Assembly (NCBI RefSeq): GCF_900167115.1
Contig: NZ_FUXZ01000002.1
Span: 186,001-250,000 of the forward strand
DNA: 64,000 bases
Reading direction: 5' to 3'
DNA from: Eubacterium uniforme
GTDB lineage: Bacteria; Bacillota; Clostridia; Lachnospirales; Lachnospiraceae
The notes under the pieces are model-generated. The model did no database searches. It saw only the letters and a list, made by a program, of their open reading frames with translations, and was not told the DNA's origin. The first letter of the stretch is position 1. Every line of letters starts with the position of its first letter. Both the position numbers and the translations under genes were made by a program. This document shows positions 1-10,500 of this stretch, in pieces.

Positions 1-567
1 GCACAGAAATATGTTATTAAAGGTGTTGCATCTGTTTCAGGTACTGATTATGATGTAACATGCGACGTTAACATGATTGAACCTAACTATGTTGAAAATC
101 AGAGCTTTGAAGATGATTCTGAAGAAGGCATGAAAGTTTGGACAATTGAAGATAGAGCTAAAGATGATGCTGAGCATGAATTGTTTAACATGGATAAGAT
201 TACAGATGCTTATACAGGAACACATGCACTTCATTGGTATTCAAAGACAAAATGTGATTTTACAGTTACTCAGAAGATAACAGGTCTTAAACCTGGTAAA
301 TATAAGGCAAGTTGTCAGGTTCAGGGTGGCGATACAACAAATGGTGCTTTTAAGCTTACTGTTGAAAGTAATGGAAAAACATATGAAGAACCAACAGAGG
401 TAACTGAATGGGCAGTATTTAGACAGCCTACAATTGAAAATATTGTTGTTGGTAAAGATGGCACTGCAACAATTAGTTTTACGGTTTATGCTGAAGCTAA
501 TGGAACAAAGGGTCCATGGGGAACAGTTGATGACTTCTTGTTTAATCCGGTAGAAAAGAATAAATAA
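1..567 (+). CDS. C-terminal part of a secreted galactan-active or galactan-binding protein (5' end outside window)
   Basis: The reading frame is open from base 1, so the gene starts upstream of the window. Only the last 188 residues are visible. They contain one beta-sandwich carbohydrate-binding-like domain, beginning at about residue 25 with NYVENQSFED and including HALHWYSKT and the hallmark GLKPGKYKASCQVQGGD. This pattern resembles the CBM61-type galactan-binding domains attached to GH53 endo-galactanases. The preceding residues look like the end of a bacterial Ig-like domain. The gene ends at a hairpin terminator and sits directly upstream of a GH35 and a GH53 gene, so a role in beta-1,4-galactan breakdown is likely. 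The missing N-terminal part could be catalytic (for example a third GH53), but this cannot be seen. The ATG at position 73 is internal. Confidence 0.7.
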   Translation, partial: AQKYVIKGVASVSGTDYDVTCDVNMIEPNYVENQSFEDDSEEGMKVWTIEDRAKDDAEHELFNMDKITDAYTGTHALHWYSKTKCDFTVTQKITGLKPGKYKASCQVQGGDTTNGAFKLTVESNGKTYEEPTEVTEWAVFRQPTIENIVVGKDGTATISFTVYAEANGTKGPWGTVDDFLFNPVEKNK

Positions 568-615
568 TGATTATATTATATTTCATAATATAACCCAATA
601 TAAATATAACCCCCA

Positions 616-655
616 AAAAGGCGCGTTAGTTTAAAACCTATCGCGCCTTTTAAGG
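616..655 (+). terminator. Rho-independent terminator after the partial galactan protein gene
   Basis: A perfect inverted repeat AAAAGGCGCG (616-625) / CGCGCCTTTT (642-651) encloses a 16-nt loop. The GC-rich core ends in a short T run. It separates the partial gene from the GH35 gene. The T tract is short, so some read-through is possible. Confidence 0.7.
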
Positions 656-723
656 AGTAAGAATTTATAATTTATAAATATGGTTTGGTTTAGATAATAT
701 ATAAGGATAAAAAGAGAAAAAGT

Positions 724-2892
724 ATGAAAGAAAAATTTGGATATAATAATATTTGTTTAACAAAAAATGAAAAACCTTATTTCCCGATTATGGGTGAGAT
801 GCATTATGCAAGGGTTAGTAATTATAAATGGCGAGAAGAATTACTAAAAATGAAAAATTGCGGAATAGATATTGTATCAACATATGTATTTTGGATTTTT
901 CATGAACAGCTAGAAAATGAATATGACTTCTCGGGCGATTTAAATATAAGAGAGTTTATAAAAATAGCTGATGAAGTTGGTCTTAAAGTATGGTTACGAT
1001 TAGGTCCATTTGTTCATTCAGAACTTAGAAATGGTGGATTCCCAGACTGGCTTATTAATAAATGTCCATCAATTAGATCAGAAGATGAAACATATATTAG
1101 TGAAGTTAAAAAATACTTATCAAGAATATATGAAGAAGTAAAAGGTTTATTTAATAAGGACAATGGACCGATAATTGGTATTCAGGTAGAAAATGAACTT
1201 GGTCATGTAGGCGGTGTGGATAAAGAATCTGATGAAAAACATATGAAGCATTTGCTGGAAATAATTAAAAAAATAGGATTTGATGTGCCTTACTATACGG
1301 CTACTGGCTGGGGTGGTGCAATTGTAGCAGATTGCATTCCAGTTATGGGTGGATACTGTGATGCTCCATGGGAGAGAAGTAGTGAAAAACTTCCGCCAAA
1401 TACTAATTATGTAATAACAAAAGAACGTGATGATCATATGATAGGACAAGGTCATGAGATTGGAGGCATGGAGAGTTATAAATATGCAGATTTTCCATAT
1501 CTTACAGCTGAATTAGGCGGTGGTTTGTGTCCAACATATAGAAGAAGACCTGTTGTTAGTGGTAAGGACATAGCTTCAGTTTCACTTGTGAAATTAGCAA
1601 ATGGTTGTAATCTTTTAGGATATTACATGTTTCATGGCGGTGTTAATCCAAAAGGAATTAATTATCCTTTAAATGAAACTATTGCCACTGGAAGCTGGTG
1701 TGATTTACCTGAATTTGATTATGATTTCAATTCGCCAATTGGTTCATATGGAAATATTACGGATAAATATAATGAATTAAAATTATTATTTATGTTTATA
1801 AAGGATTTTGGTGAAAAACTTTGCTTAATGGAATCTGATATTAATACAATAATAGATGAAAATGGTAAAGAATACGAAGATGTAAACGTCAAACCAGATA
1901 ATCTTGAAGGCATTAGATATTCTATAAGACATAATTGTGAATCAGGATTTGTATTTGTAAATAATTATGTTAGAGGATATGAACTTAGCAATCATAAGGA
2001 TGTAAAATTAGAAGATCTAAAACTAGTTAAAAAGATAAAGGATAATTATTTTATTGATGTAAAAATGCTTGAAAGCATAAGTACTTTCCCTTCATTCGAT
2101 ATTAATAATGGAGATTACTTCTTTTATCCAATTAATTTAAAAGTTGGAGATATGCTTATAAAGAATGCAACTGCAACTCCTTTATGCGTTTTAAAAGATG
2201 AGAATGGATTTGAAGATTATGCGATTCTTTATGGAGATGATGCCAAATTAAATATAGAATATGGTGAAAAAACACAAAGAATAGTTCTATCTAAGGAAGA
2301 AGCTCTTAAGGCAAATAAAATCACTTTGGATAGAGAGTATGTAATAATAGCAAATGGAACAGTTGTTGTTGATGATGGAAAGATATATTTATATTCTGAT
2401 AATGATGATGAAATAAAAATTTATCCAGAAAACAGTGATTTACAACTAAATGATGTAAAAATAAAGGATAATGAAGCATCGGCTGAAGTAAATATTATTG
2501 AACAAAAAGAATTTGTTGATAATGTGCATTTGCTGAATTCAAAAGATGTAAAAACCATTGAATATAAAATTAAAGTAAATTATAATTTTAATATAAGTGT
2601 TGAAAACGCATTAGATAACATTTACCTTAATGTTTTATATGATGGTGATGTCATGAAAACATTGATAAATGGTGAAGTTGTTAATGATAATTTCAATAAC
2701 GGAAAAGCATGTAAAATCGGATTAAAAGGATATGGATATCCAAGGGAAATTGTCTTTAGGATATATGGACTTGATGAGGATAATGACAAATACTTTGATG
2801 AAAATATTGAGTATAAAGATGGTTTTGCATGTGAACTTAAGAACATTGAAACAATATGTAACTATAAAAAGTTAATATATGAAAACAAGTAG
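724..2892 (+). CDS. GH35 beta-galactosidase, cytoplasmic
   Basis: This 722-residue protein is a family 35 glycoside hydrolase, which releases terminal beta-galactose with retention. The N-terminal TIM barrel is recognisable from the opening GEMHYARV and WREELLKMK stretch, FWIFHE, LGPFVHSE and IGIQVENELG. The predicted acid/base is Glu158 (after Asn157, as in clan GH-A) and the nucleophile is Glu263 in TAELGGG. The second half is beta-rich accessory domain. There is no signal peptide, so it probably acts on imported galacto-oligosaccharides in the cytoplasm. The stop lies 13 bp before the start of the secreted GH53 gene, so the two are probably co-transcribed. The ribosome-binding site is A-rich and weak. 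The exact preferred linkage is inferred from context. Confidence 0.88.
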   Translation: MKEKFGYNNICLTKNEKPYFPIMGEMHYARVSNYKWREELLKMKNCGIDIVSTYVFWIFHEQLENEYDFSGDLNIREFIKIADEVGLKVWLRLGPFVHSELRNGGFPDWLINKCPSIRSEDETYISEVKKYLSRIYEEVKGLFNKDNGPIIGIQVENELGHVGGVDKESDEKHMKHLLEIIKKIGFDVPYYTATGWGGAIVADCIPVMGGYCDAPWERSSEKLPPNTNYVITKERDDHMIGQGHEIGGMESYKYADFPYLTAELGGGLCPTYRRRPVVSGKDIASVSLVKLANGCNLLGYYMFHGGVNPKGINYPLNETIATGSWCDLPEFDYDFNSPIGSYGNITDKYNELKLLFMFIKDFGEKLCLMESDINTIIDENGKEYEDVNVKPDNLEGIRYSIRHNCESGFVFVNNYVRGYELSNHKDVKLEDLKLVKKIKDNYFIDVKMLESISTFPSFDINNGDYFFYPINLKVGDMLIKNATATPLCVLKDENGFEDYAILYGDDAKLNIEYGEKTQRIVLSKEEALKANKITLDREYVIIANGTVVVDDGKIYLYSDNDDEIKIYPENSDLQLNDVKIKDNEASAEVNIIEQKEFVDNVHLLNSKDVKTIEYKIKVNYNFNISVENALDNIYLNVLYDGDVMKTLINGEVVNDNFNNGKACKIGLKGYGYPREIVFRIYGLDEDNDKYFDENIEYKDGFACELKNIETICNYKKLIYENK

Positions 2893-2905
2893 AAAAGGAG
2901 AGTAT

Positions 2906-5900
2906 ATGGTTAGAAAAAGATTGAAAAAAACTGTTTTATCAATTGCAATGAGTATGGCCATGGTTACATCACTAATTCCTGGTGATATTGATTATGCTTA
3001 TGCAGCTGATAACTTTGATGAATCAGGAAGATACATATCTAATCTTCCGGTAGAAAAAGTAGATGGTTTGTCAGAAGATTTTTATATGGGAGCTGATGTT
3101 TCAAGTGCTCAGGCTCTTATTGATGCAGGCGTTAGATATGTTAATGTTGATGGTAAGGAAGAAGACTTATATAAATTAATGGCTGATGCAGGTATTAATT
3201 ATGTTAGACTTCGTCTTTGGAATGATCCATATTTAGCTGGCGAAACAGAAAAAACAGTAGGTAATAGCTATGGTGCAGGTGTGTGTGATATTAACTATGT
3301 TAAGAAGATGGCACTTGCAGCTAAAGAAGCTGGTCTTAATGTTTTATTAGATTTTCATTATTCAGACTTTTGGGCTGATCCAGGAAAACAAACAAGACCT
3401 AAGGCATGGAAGAACTTATCTAAAGATGAAGTTATAGATGAAATCTATAATTTTACATATGATAGTCTTACAACATTAAAGGATGCTGGAGCTACAAATA
3501 TTAAAATGATTCAGGTTGGTAATGAAACAACTTCAGGAATTTGTGGTTTTAGTTGGAGTGATGAATATTTTTATAAAGCATTTGCTAGTGGATGTAATGC
3601 TCTTAGACAGTACAATATTGATAATGAAACAGATATTAAGTCAGTAATTCATTATACAAATGAGGCTCATTTTAATTATAAGGATGTTGTTCAGGGAATG
3701 ATTGATCATAATGTGGATTTTGATGTTTTTGGTTCATCATTCTATCCTGAATGGGGCTCGCATGGTGATATTGATGGTATTTGTGCAAATTTAGAAGGTG
3801 CAACTAAAGTTGTTAATCCTAAAACAGGTAAAAACATTCAGGTTATGATTGCTGAAGTTGGTTATAGATACACAGGAAACACATCTGATGAAAATGGTGT
3901 ATATGCAAAGTATGGTCAGTCTGAAGAAGGTATGTCAATATTCTTACGTGACCTAATTGCTAGGGTTAGTGAAATTGGTGGTATTGGTGTATTCTACTGG
4001 GAACCAGCTTGGGTTGATGTAGGACTTGGATATAATGAAACTGGTACTGGATGGGCTAGTGATAACGCTAAGGAATATGATGAAGGTGCAAAGAATGGTG
4101 GTGGTAAGTGTGCTACAACTGATTTAGCTTTATTTAAGGCAGCTGGCGGACTTAACATTAAAGCCATGGAAGCACTTAATGTATTTAAGTATGTTTATAA
4201 AGGAACTACTTCTGCATTAGATATTAAGAATTTTGCTCCTATCATTTTAGAAGTTGACAAAGATTCAGTATTTAATAAGGATTCAATGCCTGAAGAAGTT
4301 GAAATAGAATTAAAATCATTGAACATGCTTAAAAAAGATGTTGAATGGAATGAAGATGAAATTGCTTTAGTAGATACAAGCAAGATTTCAGATTATACAA
4401 TTGAAGGTACAGTGGATGGATTCGGTACTGTTTATGCTACTGTTGAAGTTGTAGATAAATCAATAGTTTGCGTTGATAATGTTAATGTTGGAATTGGATT
4501 TGCTGAAGAGATTAAATTACCTTCAAAGGTTAAAGCTGTAGTTAACGGCGGAAAAACAATTAATGCAGATGTATCTTGGAATGCAGATGAACTTGCAAGT
4601 ATAAATACGTGTGTTGAAGGTGAATATGTTGTAACAGGTAAAGTTGATGGTTATGACGGTGATGTATATGCATATGTTACTATTGCTCCAGGTATAGTTT
4701 CAGACGAACTTGTTAAGAATGGAAGTTTTGAAAATCCTAATATTAATAAGAGTAGAAATATTGATAATTGGGTTACTACATCAACTGTTGGTAATAGTGA
4801 AACTAAACCAATATACAGTGAGGCTAGAACTTCTGATGCAAAGGATGCAAATCACAAATTATCAATCTGGACTGATGGATTTAATAATTATGATGTAGAT
4901 TGCTATCAGGAAATTGATATTTCAAACCAGGGCTCAGGTATGTATTTAGTTTCATGTTATGAGTTTGGTAATGTTAATAATGTAAATCTTTATGTTAAAG
5001 ATGGTGATAACACAAGTGAAATAAAGAATTCAATTAAACTTGATCCATGCTCTTCATATCAGAAATTTGAATTCTATGTAAATATAACAAATTCTTCAAA
5101 ACTTACTGTTGGTGTAAATGCAACTAATGTATTAAAGAATGAATGGTCAAATATTGATGTTGTTTCAGTAAAATACTGTGGAAAAGGTCAGAACTTAAGC
5201 GGTAAAGATTTATTAGAATATAGAGTTGCTTTGGCTGAATATGATATTGCTAATAATAATGTAACTCAGAATAATGATAGTTTAAGCAATGCAATTGTTA
5301 ATGCAAAGACTGTTTTGAATAATGATGAAGCATCAACAACAGATGTTAACAACGCAATTACTTTACTTGATAATGCTTGTGATGAAAGTGAGTTTAAAGT
5401 TGATGTAATTGAAAGCGTTGGTGGAAATGTTGTAGCAGATAAAGCAAATGCTAAACCTGGCAATAAAGTTAAATTAAATATTTCAACAGATAGTAAATAT
5501 AGTTTAGTTAAAGTTAATGTAATTGATTCAAATAATAAAATTGTAGAAGTTACAAATAATGAATTTATTATGCCTAAGGCTGCTGTTAAAGTTAAAACTG
5601 AATTTAATATGAATGAAGAAAACTATTTATCATCAATTTTTAGAGCATACTATGGTGGCGAAGGTAAAATTGCGTTAGCATTTGCTAAGGATATAGATGG
5701 AGTAGAAAAAGACTTAACTATTAATGGTAAGAGCGCTTATTATATGAATGATGACTTATCATATGGTGAAAACTGGTATAAGTTAAGAATTAATGGAACT
5801 TATGGAAAGTTTGATATTTATGAAGTTGTTAATGGTGAGACAAACTTATTATATTCAGCAAATGATTCTGATTTCCACGACATAGTTTCAAGCAAAACGC

Positions 5901-7333
5901 CATATTATCATGATGGAAGTCTTTTCGCTAACTCAGATGAAGTTATGAAGGATGTAAGAAAGATTAAATTTACATTCTATGTATATGGATTAGGCAGAGA
6001 TGAAATAAGTTTAATGTTTGGTACAACAGTTAAAAATGCTGGTGATTCATTTACAATTAAAGGTTGGGATGGTAAGAAATTCTATGTTATGAAAGATGCA
6101 TCAGATGATCTTGGAGAAGGCTGGTATAAATTAGAATTCTCAACTATGGATGGTGGATTCCAGATTTATGATACTTCTAAAGGTCATACAGAAGATACAG
6201 TTTCATGGTTAGTAAATATCGGTTTAGATGGTGGTACAGAACTTTATGATGAAATCGTAAAGGGTAGTGTATATTATGTATTATCAGATGGTAAGTTATA
6301 TAGTAATCCTGCTGATACAGGTAAATTTGTATATGGTACACTTGATAAGCCTAATGTAACAATTTCATCATCAACTAAGGAAAATACGTATGTAATTAAC
6401 TGGAACAAGGTTGAAAATGCAACTGAATACGAAGTTCAAGTTGGTGGTAATACTGTTGCAACAGTTAAAGGTGATGTATTAAGTTATGAAGTTGTAGCAA
6501 GTTATGCAGGATCTAATAGAATTAATGTTATTGCTAAAGCAAATGGATATAATAATGGAAAAAGCGCAAGTGTAACAGTACATGTACCAGATAGAATTGT
6601 TTCAGCTAGTGCAGAAAGACTTTCAGATACAAAAGCTAAATTATCATGGGTATTCACATCAGGTGGTGAAGGTGATGGCTATGAAATCTATGCTAGAAAA
6701 GGTAATGAAGCTTACAATAAGATTGATACAAAACCAATAGCTACAACGTCTGTTGATATTAATGTAGATAATGTTAATACGTATAACTTTAAGGTTGTTC
6801 CATACTATGATAATGGATTTGGAAGAGTATATGGTTCATCAAAAGAATGTGTATTAAATCCTGGAAGTTTAAACGCTGAAGTAACTACAGGTCCTAAGGA
6901 AAATGAAGTTATTACAGATAAGACATATAAGTATAAAGTTACTAAATCAGCTAAATCTGATGGAACATTTGGTGAAGTAAGCATACTTGGTGCTAAAAAG
7001 AAAACTGTTAAATCTGTTAAAATTGCTGCAATTGTTAAGATTAATGGTTATAGTTATAAAGTAACTTCAATTGGTAAAAATGCATTTAAGAAATATAAGA
7101 AACTTACAAGTGTTGTTATCGGTGAAAATGTTAAGTCTGTTGGAAGCAAGGCATTTTTTAACTGTAAGAAACTTAAGAAGATTACAATTAAATCTAAAGT
7201 TATTACAAAGTTTGGTAAATCTTGCTTCAAGGGAATTAAGAAAAAGGCTAAATTTAAGGTACCAAAGGCTAATAAGAAAGCTTATAAAAAGAAAATTAAA
7301 AAGACTGGTGCTAAGAAACCGGTAGTGAAATAA
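2906..7333 (+). CDS. Secreted multi-domain GH53 endo-beta-1,4-galactanase
   Basis: The start is the ATG at 2906, which has AAAAGGAG five bases upstream; an in-frame ATG at 2879 has no such site. The 1475-residue protein opens with a signal peptide (cleavage near AYA, about residue 33). The GH53 barrel spans about 49-429 with MGADVSS, VRLRLWNDPY and LLDFHYSDFWADPGKQ; acid/base Glu207 (QVGNE) and nucleophile Glu317 (MIAEVGYRY). Then come two bacterial Ig-like domains (about 446-517, 525-595), a CBM61-like domain (599-760), a FIVAR-like helical segment, two related carbohydrate-binding-like modules with NWYKL/GWYKLEF and FDIYE/FQIYD (908-1145), two Fn3 domains, and a BspA-type leucine-rich repeat domain (about 1338-1437) ending in a very lysine-rich tail. 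It cuts beta-1,4-galactan, such as pectin side chains, outside the cell. There is no LPXTG signal; wall retention through the basic C-terminus is an inference. Confidence 0.93.
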   Translation: MVRKRLKKTVLSIAMSMAMVTSLIPGDIDYAYAADNFDESGRYISNLPVEKVDGLSEDFYMGADVSSAQALIDAGVRYVNVDGKEEDLYKLMADAGINYVRLRLWNDPYLAGETEKTVGNSYGAGVCDINYVKKMALAAKEAGLNVLLDFHYSDFWADPGKQTRPKAWKNLSKDEVIDEIYNFTYDSLTTLKDAGATNIKMIQVGNETTSGICGFSWSDEYFYKAFASGCNALRQYNIDNETDIKSVIHYTNEAHFNYKDVVQGMIDHNVDFDVFGSSFYPEWGSHGDIDGICANLEGATKVVNPKTGKNIQVMIAEVGYRYTGNTSDENGVYAKYGQSEEGMSIFLRDLIARVSEIGGIGVFYWEPAWVDVGLGYNETGTGWASDNAKEYDEGAKNGGGKCATTDLALFKAAGGLNIKAMEALNVFKYVYKGTTSALDIKNFAPIILEVDKDSVFNKDSMPEEVEIELKSLNMLKKDVEWNEDEIALVDTSKISDYTIEGTVDGFGTVYATVEVVDKSIVCVDNVNVGIGFAEEIKLPSKVKAVVNGGKTINADVSWNADELASINTCVEGEYVVTGKVDGYDGDVYAYVTIAPGIVSDELVKNGSFENPNINKSRNIDNWVTTSTVGNSETKPIYSEARTSDAKDANHKLSIWTDGFNNYDVDCYQEIDISNQGSGMYLVSCYEFGNVNNVNLYVKDGDNTSEIKNSIKLDPCSSYQKFEFYVNITNSSKLTVGVNATNVLKNEWSNIDVVSVKYCGKGQNLSGKDLLEYRVALAEYDIANNNVTQNNDSLSNAIVNAKTVLNNDEASTTDVNNAITLLDNACDESEFKVDVIESVGGNVVADKANAKPGNKVKLNISTDSKYSLVKVNVIDSNNKIVEVTNNEFIMPKAAVKVKTEFNMNEENYLSSIFRAYYGGEGKIALAFAKDIDGVEKDLTINGKSAYYMNDDLSYGENWYKLRINGTYGKFDIYEVVNGETNLLYSANDSDFHDIVSSKTPYYHDGSLFANSDEVMKDVRKIKFTFYVYGLGRDEISLMFGTTVKNAGDSFTIKGWDGKKFYVMKDASDDLGEGWYKLEFSTMDGGFQIYDTSKGHTEDTVSWLVNIGLDGGTELYDEIVKGSVYYVLSDGKLYSNPADTGKFVYGTLDKPNVTISSSTKENTYVINWNKVENATEYEVQVGGNTVATVKGDVLSYEVVASYAGSNRINVIAKANGYNNGKSASVTVHVPDRIVSASAERLSDTKAKLSWVFTSGGEGDGYEIYARKGNEAYNKIDTKPIATTSVDINVDNVNTYNFKVVPYYDNGFGRVYGSSKECVLNPGSLNAEVTTGPKENEVITDKTYKYKVTKSAKSDGTFGEVSILGAKKKTVKSVKIAAIVKINGYSYKVTSIGKNAFKKYKKLTSVVIGENVKSVGSKAFFNCKKLKKITIKSKVITKFGKSCFKGIKKKAKFKVPKANKKAYKKKIKKTGAKKPVVK

Positions 7334-7341
7334 TAGTTTCT

Positions 7342-7371
7342 AAAAAGAGTCGCGCAAGCGGCTCTTTTTTT
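7342..7371 (+). terminator. Rho-independent terminator after GH35-GH53 operon
   Basis: Stem AAAAAGAGTCGC (7342-7353) pairs with GCGGCTCTTTTT (7358-7369) with one G-T wobble and a 4-nt loop, followed by a T tract. Confidence 0.9.
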
Positions 7372-7419
7372 GTAGCTTTTGCACAAAAAAATAAAAGCAA
7401 TTTATATATGTATATTGCA

Positions 7420-7448
7420 TTGTTACAGTGACTAAAATATGTTATAAT
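7420..7448 (+). promoter_or_regulatory. Sigma-A-type promoter of the 1296-aa secreted protein gene
   Basis: TTGTTA (-35, 7420-7425) and a perfect TATAAT (-10, 7443-7448) are 17 bp apart. Transcription would begin near 7455, downstream of the earliest in-frame start, which supports the start at 7509. Confidence 0.75.
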
Positions 7449-7508
7449 TTTGTTAGGTTGTTTCTTACAAGGCAACAAATACTTATACGAAAGGAGAAAG
7501 AAGAGTTT

Positions 7509-10500
7509 ATGAAGAATTATTTAAAGAAACTCTTAGTAGGACTTTTAGTAGCAGCTATGACTGTTACAAACATTGATTATGTTCCTGTTGCGGCAGCTGA
7601 TTTAGCCGTTGGAGATGATCTTATTACAAGTGATGAAAAGTCAATGGCAAGTGAAAATTATTGGGACTACGGTAATGCGTGGTACGGTAGCGATTCTGGT
7701 GCTGGCTTTTCAACAGCTGATTTTGCAAAACAGGGAGATTCCTTTTGGGGAGTAGAGGATGCGGTTTCTACTGTTGTTACAAAAGAAACTAAAACTTTAA
7801 ATGCAGGTACATATACTGTTAAATTTAAGGGCTTAGGCAGTGAGGTTGATGCTTATCCTTATGTAGGTGGAAAAGTTGAGACTTCATCAGTTTCTCTTAC
7901 TAACACTTGGGGAAATCCAGATGAATTTACGCTTACATTCAGTGTTTCTGAAACAACTCAGACAAAAATAGGTTTATTCCTTGCTGGTACAGGGACTTCA
8001 GATAACTGGTTTAATGTAAGTGATATTTCAGTTACTTATACATCTACAGAAGTGCCAGTAGAAAAAGAATACTGGATTGCAGGTAATTCAGAAGCATTTG
8101 GTGCTGATTGGACTGAAGTTAAAATGACTAAGGAAAAGGATGGTACTTATTCCTATGAATTAGGTTATTTAGAACTTAGTACATTTAAAGCAACAGTATA
8201 TTATGACGAAACATGGGGTACAGTTAAGTATTTTGAAAATATTCCTGTTGCTGCAGCTGGATATGTAAAAGTATTTGCTACAGTTGATGAAGAAGATTAT
8301 GATAAATCAACAATAGTTGCAAAGGTTTATACAGATGATACATATTCAAAAGAAGTTGCTGTAGTTGATAAGGACTATTATGTTGCAGTTGGAACATTCC
8401 AGCCTACATTAACAGCTATGACTAAGGAAAATGACGGTACATGTACATATAAACTTGGTAAAGTTGAAGAAACTACAAATGAATGGGTTACTGTAACAGA
8501 AGATACTGATTGGAATGTTAAGTATGAATTTGGTACAAAGGCAATTCCTGCTGGTTACGTTAAACTTGTATTTAATACAGTTAGTCATACTTTAGAAATT
8601 AAAGTATATGAAGATGCTGAATATACTAAAGAAATCATTGAAAAAGCATATTATGTTGGCTTTAGTAATGATTTATCAGAAGGCAATAAGATGACTGAAG
8701 AATCTGAAGGTGTTTATTCACTTAAGGTTGGTCAGGTTAATAAAGGTAACGCTGAATTTGGCGTTTATAATAGTTTAGATTGGAATGATGTAGCTGTAGA
8801 TTGGGGAAGTTATATTATCTATGCTGATGGATATGGTAAGGTAGTTTATGATTCTGCAGCTGGTACAGTTACATATGAAGTATATGAAGATTCAGATTAT
8901 AAAAATTTAATTGAAGATACAACAGAAAAACCTGATTTCTATTTTGGAACAGATGGTTCTTTACAGCCTATGACAAAATTAAGTGATGGTATGTATTCTT
9001 ATGAATTTGGAAAAGTATTAAATGGCGCTGTATTAGGAAATGGTGTTTATGGTCCAAAAGGCAGCTGGAATGATGTTGTTATCAATTGGTCAGATTATGA
9101 AATTCCTGCTACTGGATTCTTAAAAGTATACTTTGATTCAGTAGGTAAAATCGTTTCATATAAGATTTATACAGATGATACATATACAGAATTAGTTAAA
9201 ATTGAAAATCCAATGGCTACAATTTATGTATATTATCCAGGTGATAAAGATGTAGCAAATGATACTTTAACAATAGCATTTGCTAAAGCTGCTATTGCTT
9301 CATCTCAGGATGCTGATAAATTAGGTAATGCTTATAAAGAAACATATTGGAATAGAACATGTTTCCCACTTAAGAAGGTGGCTGGTAAAGATAATTGGTA
9401 TACATTTGATGTATATAAAGATTTCGGTGGATTCCAAATTGTAGCTAATCCACATAGCGAAGTATATCCTACAAATAGCAATGATAATGAAAATACAACA
9501 TGGATCATTGATTTTGGATATTACGGTGATGTTAAAACAGCAGATACTAATAATGAAAAATACAATGCATTATTTGAAAAGAAAGTTGCATACGTAATGT
9601 ACAATACATTATTTGATTCTGTTGAAGAAGCTGAAGCATTTGATAAAGCATTCGGTTGGAATTACTATATTGCAGGATCAACTGGTGCATTTGAACCAGC
9701 TTGTGATAAGGGTATCTTTAGTAACTATTGGGCTCAGGATAATTATCGTTTCGTTGAAGCCGAAAACAGATATGTTGGTGATGCTAACTGGCTTGATCAG
9801 ATGGAAAAATCATCTGACGGCAAGAAGTTAACATGGGTTTCAAAGGAAAAAGCTAAGAAGTTTGAAACATATGCTCTTAATGTATATGCAGACAAGAGCT
9901 GGTTCGGTAAGGTTTGGAAGAATAATTATTCATTCCTTGCAGTAGCTGATGCTTATGTTAAGATTACATATGATTTAGTAAACAGCAAGTTTACAGTTGA
10001 ATATTTTGATGATACTGAATGTAAAGAACCAACAGAATTTGACGAAGTAGCAATTTATTATTTCTATGGTGTTACAGGTTCTAAAGATCTTTACTTAGCA
10101 TTTAATACAGATATACCAGGAATGAAAGCTACAAAGACATATTGGGGTAGAAATTGTTATCCTATGACTGAAGTTGGTAATGGCTGGTATGTATTTAAGG
10201 GTTATAAAGCTATTTATGGTGGTTACCAGGTAGTTGTTAATCCACAGAATGAAGATTATGGTAAGGGCGATAAAGCTGATAAAGAAGGTACAATCTGGCA
10301 GACAGATATTGGCGATTATGGTGATATCTCAACATCAGATGCTGACCTTTCAAGATTTAAAGCATTCTTATCAGCTGGAAATAAAGCATATATTAAGTAC
10401 AATAAGGTATTTAAGACTCAGGAAGAAGCAGATAGCTTCGTAGATTGGACATACTATGTTGCTGGTTCAACAACAGCTTATACAAACACAGATGCTGGTA

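Noticed and set aside
7428-7508. N-terminal extension of the 1296-residue secreted protein
   Set aside because: It overlaps the -10 promoter element and would place residues before the signal peptide.
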